From contig JADCCN010000004.1 in NCBI GenBank assembly GCA_020252645.1, forward strand, positions 1 through 64,000: a stretch of DNA of 64,000 nucleotides, in the 5' to 3' direction. A program made the position numbers and the translations under genes. Of the stretch, positions 38,534 to 48,700 are shown piece by piece (position 1 is the stretch's first letter; each line of letters starts with the position of its first letter). The notes beneath the pieces are model-generated. The model was given only the letters and a program-made list of their open reading frames with translations. It was not told the DNA's origin and searched no databases. This stretch comes from Methylobacterium sp. GTDB lineage: Bacteria; Pseudomonadota; Alphaproteobacteria; Rhizobiales; Beijerinckiaceae.

Positions 38534-40109
38534 GGGTTTCGATCCGATCGGCTTCCGCCGGCTTCTTGTCGTTCCGGATGCGGTGGATGCGCGGGAAACG
38601 CATCGCCAGACCCGAGCGATGACGCGTCGATTCCTGCAAACCTTCGAAGGCGATTTCGAGCACAAGTCCGGAATCCGGCGCATGCACGACCTCGCGCACC
38701 GGGCCGAAGCGATTGACGGTGTTCTGCCGCACGAAGCGGTCAAGCCCCTTCAGTTCCGCGTCGGTGAAGCCGAAATAGGCCTTGCCCACCGGCACGAGCC
38801 TGTCGCCCTCCCAGACGCCGAAGGTGAAATCCGAATAGAAGCTGGAGCGTTTTCCGTGCCCGCGCTGGGCATACATCATCACGCAATCCGCGATCATCGG
38901 ATCGCGCTTCCACTTGTACCAGAAGCCCTTGGGGCGGCCCGCGAGATAGGGGCTGTCGAGCCGCTTCAGCATCACGCCCTCGATGGCCGGGTTCTGTGCG
39001 GATTGCGCGCGCTTCTCGGCGAGGTCTTCCCAGGTTGCGAAAGGCACGGCCGGCGAGAGCATGAGGCGCGGATGGGCCTTTGCCTCGACCAGCGCCTCGA
39101 GCCGCGCGCGACGCGCGGGCAGGGGATGCGGGCGCAGATCCTCGCCGCCGATCTGCAGGAGGTCATAGGCCATCAGAGCGACCGGGGAATCGCGCAGCAT
39201 CGCCGCCGAGACGATCTTGCGATTGAGCCGTTGCTGGAGATCCGAGAAGGTCGACACGACAGCCTCGCGCACGACCACCAGTTCCCCGTCGATCACCGCG
39301 TCTTCCGGCAGCGCCGCGATGAGATCGGGGAAGGCGGTGGTGATGTCGTCGCCGCTGCGGGAGAAAAGTCGAACATCCCGTGCAAGCCCGTTGGATCGCG
39401 TCGCCGCCTGGATGCGGATGCCGTCCCATTTCCATTCGGCATGGAACTCGGACGGCGTGAGCGTCTCGAAATCCTGTTCCTCGATCGGATGCGCCAGCAT
39501 CGGCGAGCGGAAGGTGAGCGCGGCGGACGGATCGGGCCTTGGCCCGCGCCCCTCGAGCCAGGCGAAAAGATCGGTGTAAGGCGGCTCGACCCCGTGCCAG
39601 ACCTCCTCGATCTCCTCGACGGGGCGGCCCGAGAATTCCGCCAGGGCCTGCCTTGCGAGAAGCGCCGACACGCCGACGCGCAAAGCGCCGGTGATGAGCT
39701 TCAGCAAGGCCCAGCGGCCGGTTTCGTCGAGTTCGTCGAGCCATCGGGCGATCAGGGCCGGCCCCTCGCGACGGCTGGCCGAAAGAAGCGTCGAGATCAC
39801 TTGCGCAAGGTGCAGGGGCTCGCCTTCCGAAGGCGGCGGCGCAGGCCAGATCAGCGCGATGGTCTCGGAGAGATCGCCGACGAAATCATAGGAGAGGCCG
39901 AAGAGCACCGGATCCACGCGCTCGGCCGCCAGGGCGCGCAGCATGGCGGGCTTCACGGCGGGGATATCCAGCGCGCCCGAGAGAGCGGCCAGCGCATGGC
40001 CGCGATCGGGGTCCGGCGCCTCTCGCAAGTAGCGCACGATATGGCGCAGCTTTTCGGTGCGGCGCGGCTCGCGGGAGAGGCGATCCAGCAGGGTCGAGAA
40101 AGCTTTCAC
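38508..40109 (-). CDS. lig: Ligase-associated cluster: ATP-dependent DNA ligase
   Basis: ATP-dependent DNA ligase of 533 residues, cytoplasmic. It has an N-terminal helical DNA-binding domain (about 1-190), the adenylation domain with nucleotide Lys in EWKWDGIRIQ (motif I), FSRSGDDIT (motif Ia region), DGELVV (motif III), AIEGVMLKRLDSPY (motif IV) and WYKWKRDPM (motif V), then an OB fold. The start is the GTG at 40109, overlapping the exo stop by 4 bp (GTGA); the longer ATG frame runs into exo. It is part of the Lhr/Lig/Exo/Pde repair cluster and is translated with exo. Confidence 0.94.
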   Translation of the reverse strand: MKAFSTLLDRLSREPRRTEKLRHIVRYLREAPDPDRGHALAALSGALDIPAVKPAMLRALAAERVDPVLFGLSYDFVGDLSETIALIWPAPPPSEGEPLHLAQVISTLLSASRREGPALIARWLDELDETGRWALLKLITGALRVGVSALLARQALAEFSGRPVEEIEEVWHGVEPPYTDLFAWLEGRGPRPDPSAALTFRSPMLAHPIEEQDFETLTPSEFHAEWKWDGIRIQAATRSNGLARDVRLFSRSGDDITTAFPDLIAALPEDAVIDGELVVVREAVVSTFSDLQQRLNRKIVSAAMLRDSPVALMAYDLLQIGGEDLRPHPLPARRARLEALVEAKAHPRLMLSPAVPFATWEDLAEKRAQSAQNPAIEGVMLKRLDSPYLAGRPKGFWYKWKRDPMIADCVMMYAQRGHGKRSSFYSDFTFGVWEGDRLVPVGKAYFGFTDAELKGLDRFVRQNTVNRFGPVREVVHAPDSGLVLEIAFEGLQESTRHRSGLAMRFPRIHRIRNDKKPAEADRIETLRLLLRKA

Positions 40110-41122
40110 GCGGCATCCTCCGCCGCTTCCTCCCCGAAGCCCACGAGATGCAGCGGCTGCGCCGCGAGGCCCTGCCCGAGGCACCAATGCATGAGGGCAT
40201 CCTCCTGCCCGTGGGTGACCCAGATCTCGCTGGCCCCGGTTTCAAGGATGGTCGCGCGCAGGCTGTCCCAATCGGCATGGTCGGAGATGACGAGCGGAAG
40301 TTCCACGCCGCGCTGCCGGGCGCGGGCGCGAACGCGCATCCAGCCGCTGGCCGCGACCGTGAGCGGTTCCGCGAAGCGCCGCGACCAGATATCCGAGAGG
40401 CTCGAAGGCGGGCAGATCAGGATCTCCCCCGCGAGGCTGCCGCGCGGAAGCCCGGCCGCGCGCGCCAGCGGCCCCAAAGCGATGCCCGCCTCCTCATAAT
40501 AGCCGGTCACCTTTTCGAGCGCGCCATGAAGATAAACCGGCCGGTCATACCCCGCCTCGCGCAGGTGGCGGATGAGCCTCTGCGCCTTGCCGAGAGAATA
40601 GGCCCCCACGAGATGCGCGCGATGCGGGTTTTCCTGAAGCGAAACCAGCAGCTTTCCAACTTCCCCATGCGGATCGGGATGGCGGAACACGGGCAACCCG
40701 AAGGTCGCCTCCGTCACGAACACATCGCAGGGCACCACTTCGAAGGGTGCTGCGGTGGCATCGGGCTCGCGCTTGTAGTCGCCGGAGACGACGATGGTCA
40801 GGCCCTTCCATCTGAGCGCGATCTGGCAGGAGCCGAGCACATGGCCGGCGGGGAAGAACGCGACCTCCACGCCGCTGATATTCAACCACTCGCCGATCCT
40901 GGCCTCCTGCTGCGTCTGTGAGAAACCTTCGCCGAGGCGCAGGCCCATGATCGCGAGCGTTTCCCGGCTCGCCATCACCGCGCCATGGCCGGGCCGGGCA
41001 TGATCGGAATGGGCATGCGTGATGAGCGCGTGCGGCACAGGGCGCATCGCATCGATGTAAAAATCGCCGGGCGGGCAATAGAGGCCTTCCGGGCGCGGAT
41101 GCAGCAGTTCGGAAGGTCGCAT
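40106..41122 (-). CDS. exo: Ligase-associated DNA exonuclease (metallo-beta-lactamase fold)
   Basis: A 338-residue metallo-beta-lactamase-fold nuclease of the SNM1/Artemis type linked to the DNA ligase. Metal ligands are visible in ITHAHSDHARPG (HxHxDH), in FPAGHVLGS and in the SGDYKRE segment, with a later ISDHADWDSL and VTHGQEDA. It would trim DNA ends before ligation. It is transcribed with lig through a 4-bp overlap, and its start lies only 47 bp from the divergent methyltransferase, so both halves of the cluster share a compact promoter. Confidence 0.93.
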   Translation of the reverse strand: MRPSELLHPRPEGLYCPPGDFYIDAMRPVPHALITHAHSDHARPGHGAVMASRETLAIMGLRLGEGFSQTQQEARIGEWLNISGVEVAFFPAGHVLGSCQIALRWKGLTIVVSGDYKREPDATAAPFEVVPCDVFVTEATFGLPVFRHPDPHGEVGKLLVSLQENPHRAHLVGAYSLGKAQRLIRHLREAGYDRPVYLHGALEKVTGYYEEAGIALGPLARAAGLPRGSLAGEILICPPSSLSDIWSRRFAEPLTVAASGWMRVRARARQRGVELPLVISDHADWDSLRATILETGASEIWVTHGQEDALMHWCLGQGLAAQPLHLVGFGEEAAEDAA

Positions 41123-41169
41123 GGTCTTGCCTGTTCTCGCCGCCCGTCAAATCGCGTAAGCACCGTCAT

Positions 41170-42099
41170 ATGTCTTCCGCTGCCCGTTCCGCCAGTCTCG
41201 CGCAGGGTTCCGGCGATTTGCTCGCCGATCGCCGCTTCGCCTATGCCGAAGGCGCATGGGCGGATGGCGATGCCCGAGCCGCCTTCGACCTTTACGAACA
41301 GACCCTCGAACGGGTTCCCGATTGGCTGCCTGCGCGTCTCGGCCTCGGCAAGGCGGCGCTTGCCCTTGGCCGCGAGGCGGAAGCACGCGCGGCCTTCGGG
41401 GTGGTTGCATCGGGAGATGAGGCGGACCTGCTGGGCGCCCGCGCCTTTCTCGCCCGGATGGGTGCGGAGGGCGGTGCCGTGACGACCGGCTATGTCGCCG
41501 CGCTCTTCGATGATTACGCCCCGCGTTTTGATGCGCATCTCACATCCGCGCTCGATTATCGCGCGCCGGAATTGCTGGCGGGGGCTTTGGCGAAGGTGGC
41601 GGGTCCACAGGTTTACACCCGCGTGCTCGATCTCGGCTGCGGCACGGGGCTGATGGCGAAGGCGCTTGCCGGGCAGTTCGAGACGATCAATGGCGTCGAT
41701 CTCTCCTCGCGCATGCTGGCAATCGCGCGGGAAACGGGCCTCTACAGCCGCCTCGATTGCTTGGAAGCCGGTGCATGGCTCGCGGGTGAGGCGGCGCAAT
41801 CGGCCGATCTCGTGATCGCGGCGGATGTCTTCTGCTACATCGAGAACCTCGCCCCCCTTTTCCGCGAAGCGCGGCGGGTGCTCAGCCGCGACGGTCTCTT
41901 CGCCTTCACGGTGCAGGATGCGGGCGAGGGGCCGAGCCGCGTGGGCGCCGATCTTCGCGTGCATCACGCCGAGGCGGACCTCCTGCGCTGGGCCCGCGAA
42001 TCCGGTTTCGTGATTCGCCATTCCGCGCAAGTGAGCGCCCGGCGTGACCGGGGCGAACCGGTGCCCGGAGCGCTTTACCTGCTGTCGCGGGATGGCTGA
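41170..42099 (+). CDS. TPR-containing class I SAM-dependent methyltransferase
   Basis: A 309-residue protein. Residues 20-95 look like two tetratricopeptide units (FAYAEGAWADGDARAAFDLYEQ; WLPARLGLGKAALALGREAEA). The catalytic part has the SAM motif VLDLGCGTGLMAKAL, the acidic loop GVDLSSRML, ADVFCYI and a late FTVQDAGEG segment. Substrate unknown. It is the first gene of the rightward arm of the repair cluster and overlaps lhr by 8 bp, so it is translationally coupled to the helicase. It is not one of the four standard members of the cluster. Confidence 0.88.
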   Translation: MSSAARSASLAQGSGDLLADRRFAYAEGAWADGDARAAFDLYEQTLERVPDWLPARLGLGKAALALGREAEARAAFGVVASGDEADLLGARAFLARMGAEGGAVTTGYVAALFDDYAPRFDAHLTSALDYRAPELLAGALAKVAGPQVYTRVLDLGCGTGLMAKALAGQFETINGVDLSSRMLAIARETGLYSRLDCLEAGAWLAGEAAQSADLVIAADVFCYIENLAPLFREARRVLSRDGLFAFTVQDAGEGPSRVGADLRVHHAEADLLRWARESGFVIRHSAQVSARRDRGEPVPGALYLLSRDG

Positions 42100-44581
42100 A
42101 CTCCCCTGCAAGATCACGCGATGGTTCGCCGCGAAGGGTTGGTCCCTGCGCGCCCATCAGCATGCCATGATCGAGAAGGCGCAGGCAGGCCGCTCCGCCC
42201 TGCTGATTGCGCCGACGGGCGCGGGCAAGACGCTCGCCGGGTTCCTTCCGAGCCTCATCGACCTCATGGCGCCGCGCCCGGTGCGGCGGCTTCACACGCT
42301 CTACATCTCGCCCCTGAAGGCGCTGGCGGTCGATGTCGCGCGCAATCTCGAAACGCCGGCAGCGGAAATGGGTCTGCCCATCCGCATCGAGGCGCGCACG
42401 GGCGATACCCCTGCTTCCCGCCGCGCCCGGCAGATGACCAGCCCGCCGGATATCCTGCTCACCACGCCCGAGCAGCTGGCGCTGCTGCTCGCTCATCCGC
42501 AGGCGGGGAAGCTGTTCGGCTCGCTGAAGCGGCTGATCGTCGATGAAATCCACGCGGTCGCGCCCAATAAGCGCGGCGACCTGCTCGCCCTCGGCCTCGC
42601 GCGGCTGCGGGCGCTGTCGCCGGGCCTCGTGACGGCGGGGCTCTCCGCCACCGTCGCCGAGCCCGATGATCTGCGCCGTTGGCTCACGGGGCAGGGGAAG
42701 AAAAGCGAGAAGGAAATAGGCGAAGCGATGGCCGATCTCGTGCTTGCCGCGCCCGGGGAGGCGGCCGAGCCCATCCTCACCATGCTCGAAACCGAGGAGC
42801 GCCTGCCCTGGGCCGGGCATTCCGCGCGCCATGCCATCAGCGATATCTATGCCGAGATTGGCAAGGCGAGGCTGAGCCTCGTCTTCGTCAACACGCGCAT
42901 GCAGGCGGAATATCTCTTTCAGCTCCTCTGGAACGAGAACGAGGCGGGAAAGCGCATCGCGCTGCATCACGGCTCGCTGGATGTGGGTCAGCGGCGGCGG
43001 GTGGAGGCGGCGATGGCCGCAGGCCAATTGGATGCCGTGGTCTGCACCTCGACCCTCGATCTCGGGATCGACTGGGGCGATGTCGATCTCGTCATCCATG
43101 TCGGGGCTCCGAAGGGCGCGAGCCGGCTCCTCCAGCGCATCGGCCGCGCCAATCACCGGCTCGATGAGCCCTCGCGCGCCTTGCTGGTGCCCTCGAACCG
43201 CTTCGAGGTGCTGGAATGCCGCGCGGCGATTCAAGCGGCCTTCGCGCAGGAACAGGACGCGGTGACAAGGCGCGATGGCGCGCTGGATGTGCTGGCGCAG
43301 CATGTGATGGGAATGCTCGTCGCCGAGCCGCGATCCGAGGCGGAGCTTCTGGCGGAAATCCGCGACGCCGCCCCCTATGCCGAACTTTCGGAAGAGGATT
43401 TCGCCAAGGTTCTCGGCTTTGTCACCGATGGTGGCTATGCGCTCCGGGCCTATGAGCGCTTCGCCCGCGTGAAGCGCGACAAGGAGGGCCGTCTGCGCGT
43501 CGCGCATGCGCGCATCGCGCAGAGCTACCGCATGAATGTCGGTACGATTGTCGAATCAACGATGCTCAAGGTGCATCTCGGCAAGCCCGCGGGCGGCACG
43601 AGGGCGCTGCGTTTCGGGCGCCTGCTCGGCGAGGTGGAGGAATATTTCGCGGAAGGCCTCGTGCCGGGCGATACCTTCGTGTTCGCCGGCGAGGTGCTGA
43701 AATTCGAGGGCCTCGCGGAGGATCGCGTGATCGTCAGCCGAACCTCGGCGCGCGATCCCATGGTGCCATCTTACGCGGGCGGGAAATTCCCGCTCTCGAC
43801 GCATCTGGCCCGAAGGGTGCGCCAGATGCTGGCCACACCGGAGGCATGGATCGCCCTGCCCGATCAGGTCTCGGCCTGGCTGGAACTCCAGCGGCAGAAA
43901 TCGCGTCTGCCGGGGCCGGAGGATCTGCTGGTCGAAACCTTCCCGCGCGGCGAACGGCATTATCTCGTGGCCTATCCCTTCGAGGGGCGGCTCGCACACC
44001 AGACACTCGGCATGCTGCTGACGCGCCGGCTCGAACGCGCCCGGCTGAAGCCGCTCGGTTTCGTGGCCAATGATTACGCCCTCGGCATCTGGATGCTCGG
44101 CGATGTCTCGTCAGAGGCGAAACGCCACGAATCTTTCCTGCCGGAACTCTTCGCGCCCGACATGCTCGGCGACGATCTCGAGGAATGGCTGGAGGAAAGC
44201 GCCCTGATGAAGCGCTCCTTCCGCCATTGCGCGGTGATCGCCGGGCTGATCGAGCGACGCTTTCCGGGCATGGAGAAGAAGGCGCGGGCCGTCACCATGT
44301 CGACCGACCTCATCTTCGATGTGCTGCGCCGGCACGAGCCGGATCACATCCTGCTCAAGGCCGCGCGGGCCGATGCGGCGAGCGCGCTGCTTGATCTTCG
44401 CCGCCTCTCCGACATGCTGATGCGCATCCGGGGGCGAATCATGCATCACCCGCTGAAGAGGGTCTCCCCGCTCTCGGTGCCGATCCTGCTCGAGATCGGC
44501 AAGGAGCCGGTCTATGGCGAGGCGCGTGATGCGGCAATCGGCGAGGAAGCCGCGCGGCTGATGGAGGAAATCGGGGCATGA
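42092..44581 (+). CDS. lhr: Ligase-associated Lhr-type DEXH helicase
   Basis: A 829-residue superfamily 2 DNA helicase (Lhr-Core type). Motifs: Q-like start RAHQHAM, Walker A APTGAGKTLAGF near residue 40, DEIH as VDEIHAVAPNKRGD, SATVAEPD, then helicase C with VFVNTRMQAE, CTSTLDLGIDWGDVD and the motif VI RIGRANHRLDEPS. A winged-helix and Lhr-specific C-terminal domain follow (DUF4011-like/beta-barrel region with TFPRGERHYLVAYPFEGR). The start at 42092 (MAELPCKITRWF) overlaps the methyltransferase stop; the 48-base longer frame is not favoured. Its stop overlaps pdeM by 4 bp. Confidence 0.95.
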   Translation: MAELPCKITRWFAAKGWSLRAHQHAMIEKAQAGRSALLIAPTGAGKTLAGFLPSLIDLMAPRPVRRLHTLYISPLKALAVDVARNLETPAAEMGLPIRIEARTGDTPASRRARQMTSPPDILLTTPEQLALLLAHPQAGKLFGSLKRLIVDEIHAVAPNKRGDLLALGLARLRALSPGLVTAGLSATVAEPDDLRRWLTGQGKKSEKEIGEAMADLVLAAPGEAAEPILTMLETEERLPWAGHSARHAISDIYAEIGKARLSLVFVNTRMQAEYLFQLLWNENEAGKRIALHHGSLDVGQRRRVEAAMAAGQLDAVVCTSTLDLGIDWGDVDLVIHVGAPKGASRLLQRIGRANHRLDEPSRALLVPSNRFEVLECRAAIQAAFAQEQDAVTRRDGALDVLAQHVMGMLVAEPRSEAELLAEIRDAAPYAELSEEDFAKVLGFVTDGGYALRAYERFARVKRDKEGRLRVAHARIAQSYRMNVGTIVESTMLKVHLGKPAGGTRALRFGRLLGEVEEYFAEGLVPGDTFVFAGEVLKFEGLAEDRVIVSRTSARDPMVPSYAGGKFPLSTHLARRVRQMLATPEAWIALPDQVSAWLELQRQKSRLPGPEDLLVETFPRGERHYLVAYPFEGRLAHQTLGMLLTRRLERARLKPLGFVANDYALGIWMLGDVSSEAKRHESFLPELFAPDMLGDDLEEWLEESALMKRSFRHCAVIAGLIERRFPGMEKKARAVTMSTDLIFDVLRRHEPDHILLKAARADAASALLDLRRLSDMLMRIRGRIMHHPLKRVSPLSVPILLEIGKEPVYGEARDAAIGEEAARLMEEIGA

Positions 44582-45294
44582 GGGGCGCTGTGGCGGGTGC
44601 AGAAATGGAACGGGCCGGCCCTGAATGCCGGATCGCGGGCCTGCGCGTCACGCTCGATTGCTCCGGCGCGGCCTTCCTGCCGGAGGAACGCATGCTCCTG
44701 GTGGCCGATCTCCACCTCGAGAAATCCGCCGCCTTCGCGCGGTTCGGGCAGATGCTCCCGCCCTATGACAGCTTGGCCACGCTTCAGCGCCTCGAGGCGG
44801 CGGTGCACCGCCTGCAACCCGAAAGCCTCGTGTTGCTGGGCGACAGCCTGCACCGGGCCGATCTCGGGCTGGAGGCCGGCTCCACGGCGGGGATGATCCT
44901 CGCCCGGCTGGCGGAGCAGGTTCGCTTCACCTGGATCACCGGCAATCATGATCCGCATCACCCGGCGGATCTTCCCGGCGAGAGTGTCGCGCATCTCGAT
45001 CTTGGCGGGGTGCGGCTGCGCCATGCGCCGGAAGCGGATGGAAGACCGGAAATCGTGGGCCACCTGCACCCGGCGGCACGGCTTGTGACACGCGCCGGCA
45101 TGCAACGGCGGCGCTGCTTCCTCGCATCGGGCGAAAGGCTGCTGATGCCCGCCTTCGGCTGCCTCACCGGCGCTCTCGACGTGACGGATCGGCCCATCCG
45201 CGATCTCGGCTGGGGCAAGGAAGCGCGCGCCTATCTGCTGGCGCGCGAGGCGATCCATGCCGTGCCTTTTCACGCGCTTGCCGTGCGGCGATAG
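44578..45294 (+). CDS. pdeM: Ligase-associated metallophosphoesterase/endonuclease PdeM
   Basis: A 238-residue calcineurin-like metallophosphoesterase. Metal-binding motifs are in order: ADLHLEK (DxH), LLGDSLH (GD), TGNHDPHH (GNHD) and GHLHPAARL (GHxH). In the Lhr/Lig/Exo/Pde cluster this protein is a manganese-dependent nuclease or phosphatase that would process DNA ends. It overlaps lhr by 4 bp (ATGA). It is the last gene of the rightward arm. Confidence 0.93.
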   Translation: MRGAVAGAEMERAGPECRIAGLRVTLDCSGAAFLPEERMLLVADLHLEKSAAFARFGQMLPPYDSLATLQRLEAAVHRLQPESLVLLGDSLHRADLGLEAGSTAGMILARLAEQVRFTWITGNHDPHHPADLPGESVAHLDLGGVRLRHAPEADGRPEIVGHLHPAARLVTRAGMQRRRCFLASGERLLMPAFGCLTGALDVTDRPIRDLGWGKEARAYLLAREAIHAVPFHALAVRR

Positions 45295-45713
45295 CTTGTC
45301 CTGCTCATCGCGCCGGAACGCGAAATTGGCGATCCAGCCAAGAAGCACGGCGATGAGCACGATCGCGAGGGCATAAAGCCCCACCGGTGCCTTGCCCGGC
45401 AGATTTAACTTCGCGGTGAAGAGGTTGGGGTGCGCCATGGTGATCGCCCTGGGGTCGATCACCAGCGTGTCTTCTTCCTCGCGCGGGCGCAGCAGGGTCT
45501 GGCGAAACCCGGCCTGTTCGGCCTCGTCCGCCACCATCTCGCCCACGGGGCGGGCGCCGAGCAGCGCGAAACAGGGTGCCGGCAGGCTCGGAAGGAAAGC
45601 AAGCACCCGTGCCAGGCCCGATCCGGCGGCGGGGCCACGGGCGCAACAGGCTTGCCGCGCCATGCGGCCTCTTCCCGATCCTCAGCTCCGGCTCGGCAAC
45701 CGACCGGAGGCGG
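45295..45713. other. 419-bp spacer with a doubtful leftward membrane frame
   Basis: A leftward frame here (from an ATG at 45663, or 45438) encodes a plausible membrane helix (APVGLYALAIVLIAVLLGWI) and the phrase AHPNLFTAKLNLPGK, but it runs on without a stop through the whole antisense of pdeM to 44512. Either a small membrane protein has lost its stop, or the frame is chance in GC-rich DNA. No repeat element is seen. Confidence 0.3.
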
Positions 45714-48700
45714 TTACTGTGCCTGTGTGCCCGGCCGCCCGATGGGCGGGAAGGGCAGATTGGCGGTCTTGTCCCAGTTTCCGGGTTCATTGGCATTCAG
45801 GTTGGGTTCGGTCGGCTTGAAAGCCTTCAGGCGGTCGCGCTCCTTGCCAACCTGTTCCTTGGAGAGCCGCGCCGCGATGTCGTCGCGCTTCTTGCCGGCA
45901 TCCGGATCACCCTGCATCGCCGCGAGCGAGAACCAGCGATAGGCCTCGCCCATATCCTGGTTCACGCCCAGGCCGCGGGCGAAAAGGATGGCCACATTGA
46001 ACTGGCTGTCCTTCACGCCGTGCTCGGCGGCGCGGCGGAACCAGAGTGCTGCACCGGCATAATCCGGCGCGCCATGCACGCCCTCGGCCAGCAGCACACC
46101 GGCATTGTGCATGGCCAGGACATGGCCCTGCGCTGCCGCGCGATCGAACCACTGGAAGGCGAGGGCAGCGTCCTTCGCCACGCCGCGCCCTTCGCGATAG
46201 AGGCTCGCGAGACGATATTGCGAGGGGGCATGCCCCTGTGCCGCGGCCTGCTCGAACCAGCGGGCCGCGAGCTTCGGATCGCGCACCACGCCGCGTCCAT
46301 CCGCAAGCCGCGCGCCCAGTTCGAAAATGGCCGCGGCATTCCCGCCGGTTGCGGCGTCACGCAGGCGATCCTGCCCGGTAATCCTTGTCTCGCGGCCGAG
46401 TTCGGCGAGCACCTCGCGACCGGTCGCGATCGGGCGCGCCGTGCCTTCCGCGGTGATGGAGCCCACGGTCATCGGATCGGCCTGCGCGATGGGGACGGAA
46501 TCGGTGAGCCGCGTCGCGCGCTTGCCCAAAGGCTCGACCATCGGGGTCGCGATCGAGCCCGTGCGCTCCGGCACCGATTGGGGCTTTGCGGGCTCGGTTC
46601 TTTCGGCGGCCGGGCGCTCGATCACGGGCGGCGCGGGTGGAGCAGGCACCTCGCCACTGTCACGCGGGAGGAGAAACTTCATGGCGCCGAGGGTGATGAA
46701 GACGAGCGCGACGAGGCCGAGCAGGATCGGCTTGCGGGCGCGGGCCAGGAACGAGGCCCGGGGGGAGCCATCTGTTCCGGCCGTGAGCGCGGTCGCCGCC
46801 TTTGCCGCCTTGCGGGCAGCCTTGGCGGCTTTCCTGTCGGTCTTTTCGTCCGAGAGCACCTGGTGGCTCTGGACGGCCGCAGCCTGAGCGGCACGACGGG
46901 CAGCCGCGATGAAATTCGCTCGCGGATCCGCCGCCGGAGCCTGGGTGCCGGAGGCCCCCGGCATGCTGTCGACCGGGCGCGGCTGTCCCGGCCGCAGGCC
47001 AGGTTCCAACGGCAGATCCGGGGTATCATCCGGCCCATCCGCCGGGGAGGTCCCGCGGGGCGCAGTCATCGAGGGAGCCGACTTCTGCGCCGCTTCCGGC
47101 ATCCGCATCGGAGTTGCCGGCGGCAGGCCCGGAGGCGCGATCTCCGCGCGCGGCATTCCCGAAGCGGAAGCGGGCGCAGAAGCGGGGGCAGGAGCGGGGG
47201 CAGGCGGCGAGGGCGCGGCACGTGCGGCGGGGGCCGGCAGGCCGGTTTGCATTCCTCCAAGGCGGTTTGCGAGGCCTTCAAGCGTGCCGTGCAAGGCGTC
47301 CAGCGTCTGGCGTGTCCGGCGATCGGCTTCGGTCTGGGCGGTCTTGAAGTCGCCGAGATCGCGCTTGAGCAGAAGCAGGCCCTCTGCTGCGAGCGTATCG
47401 GTGCTCTCCTCCCGCGCAATGGAGCGGATGGCCTCGCGCGCGGCGCGTTCGACAGCCTCGGCTGCGGCTTCGCGCAGATCGGTGCGGGCCTCATCGAACT
47501 GGTTCATGAGCGTCTCGACAGCCTTCTGGAGGCCTTCAAGGCCGGCCGGCGCGCCGGCGGTCATGTCGAGCTTCTTGCCAAGACGCGAAATCTCATGCTG
47601 GAGCGCATCCAGCACATGCGCATCCGAGCGCGTTTCAGCTTCCGCCATGTGGGCGGAGAGGCGCTCGAGCATGTCCATCAGCTCATCGCTGGCGGCAGGT
47701 ATCTGCGCCCGGTCGAGCGAAGTGCCGAGCTTGTCGATCTTCTCGACGAGGCTGTTGAAGGCTGCCAGCGGCTGGTTGCGCGTTCCGCCGAGCACGCGGT
47801 CGATCCGCTCCAGCCGTTCGGCGATGGAATCAAGCTGCGGGAGCGGCTGCTGGTCGTTGGCGATCCGGCTGACATCGCGCGCGATCTCGTCGAGGCGGCG
47901 TTCGATGCCCGTGAGGGCGCCGAGGCGATGTTCGATGGCTGCGATGGCGGAGAGACGCTGCTCGAGCGACTGGAAAGCGGCCTTGGGATCAAGCCGTTCC
48001 ACCCGGTCGCGGATTTCCTGCACGGCATCCATCACCGCGCGCTCGGCGCGGCGATCCGGCTCGGAGCGGAAATTCTCGAGCTGCTTGCCGAGCGCTTCCA
48101 TCTGGAAGACGAGGCCCTCCAGCGGCTGGGCCCGCACGGCCTGGCCGATGAGGCTCTTGATCGCATTGGTTTCGCGCAGCAGGTCCTCGATGCGCGCCGG
48201 GTCGGTCGAGTGGCGGCTGATCTCATCGAGCCGGCGCGCGACGAGGTTGACCTCCTGGCTCAGCCGATCCGACGAGCGGGAGGAAGCAAGTTCGCCGAGA
48301 ATATCGCGGATTTCCTGCTGGACCTCGAGAATCGGCGCGAGAAGCCGCTCGGGCAGGGGGCTGCGATGCTGGCCGAAGGATTTCTCGGCCACGCTCGCAA
48401 CGGCATTTTCCACCATGCCGAAGAGGCGCTGGGGCGAGAGTGTTTCGATGGTTGCGGCGAGGCTCGCAAGGTCGCGCCGGATCAGGGCCGTGTCCTCGTT
48501 CGGACGGCTTTGCCAGTTCTCGAGGCGGCCGGCGATCTGGTCGATGCGCTCCTGCAACGGCACGTTCTCGCGGCCGGCCTGGCCGCGCATGTCCTCGATG
48601 CGCTCGAGCAGGATGTCGAGCTGCTGGCGCATGGCGTCGATGGATTTGTTGTTGGTGCTCCGTGCCGCCGTTCGGCTCGCGGCGGGTTCGTCGAGCACGC

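Noticed and set aside
44512-45294. Leftward continuation of a possible membrane-protein frame through pdeM
   Set aside because: It is antisense to a metallophosphoesterase with all four metal motifs; only the 45295-45663 part was kept, as a doubtful note.
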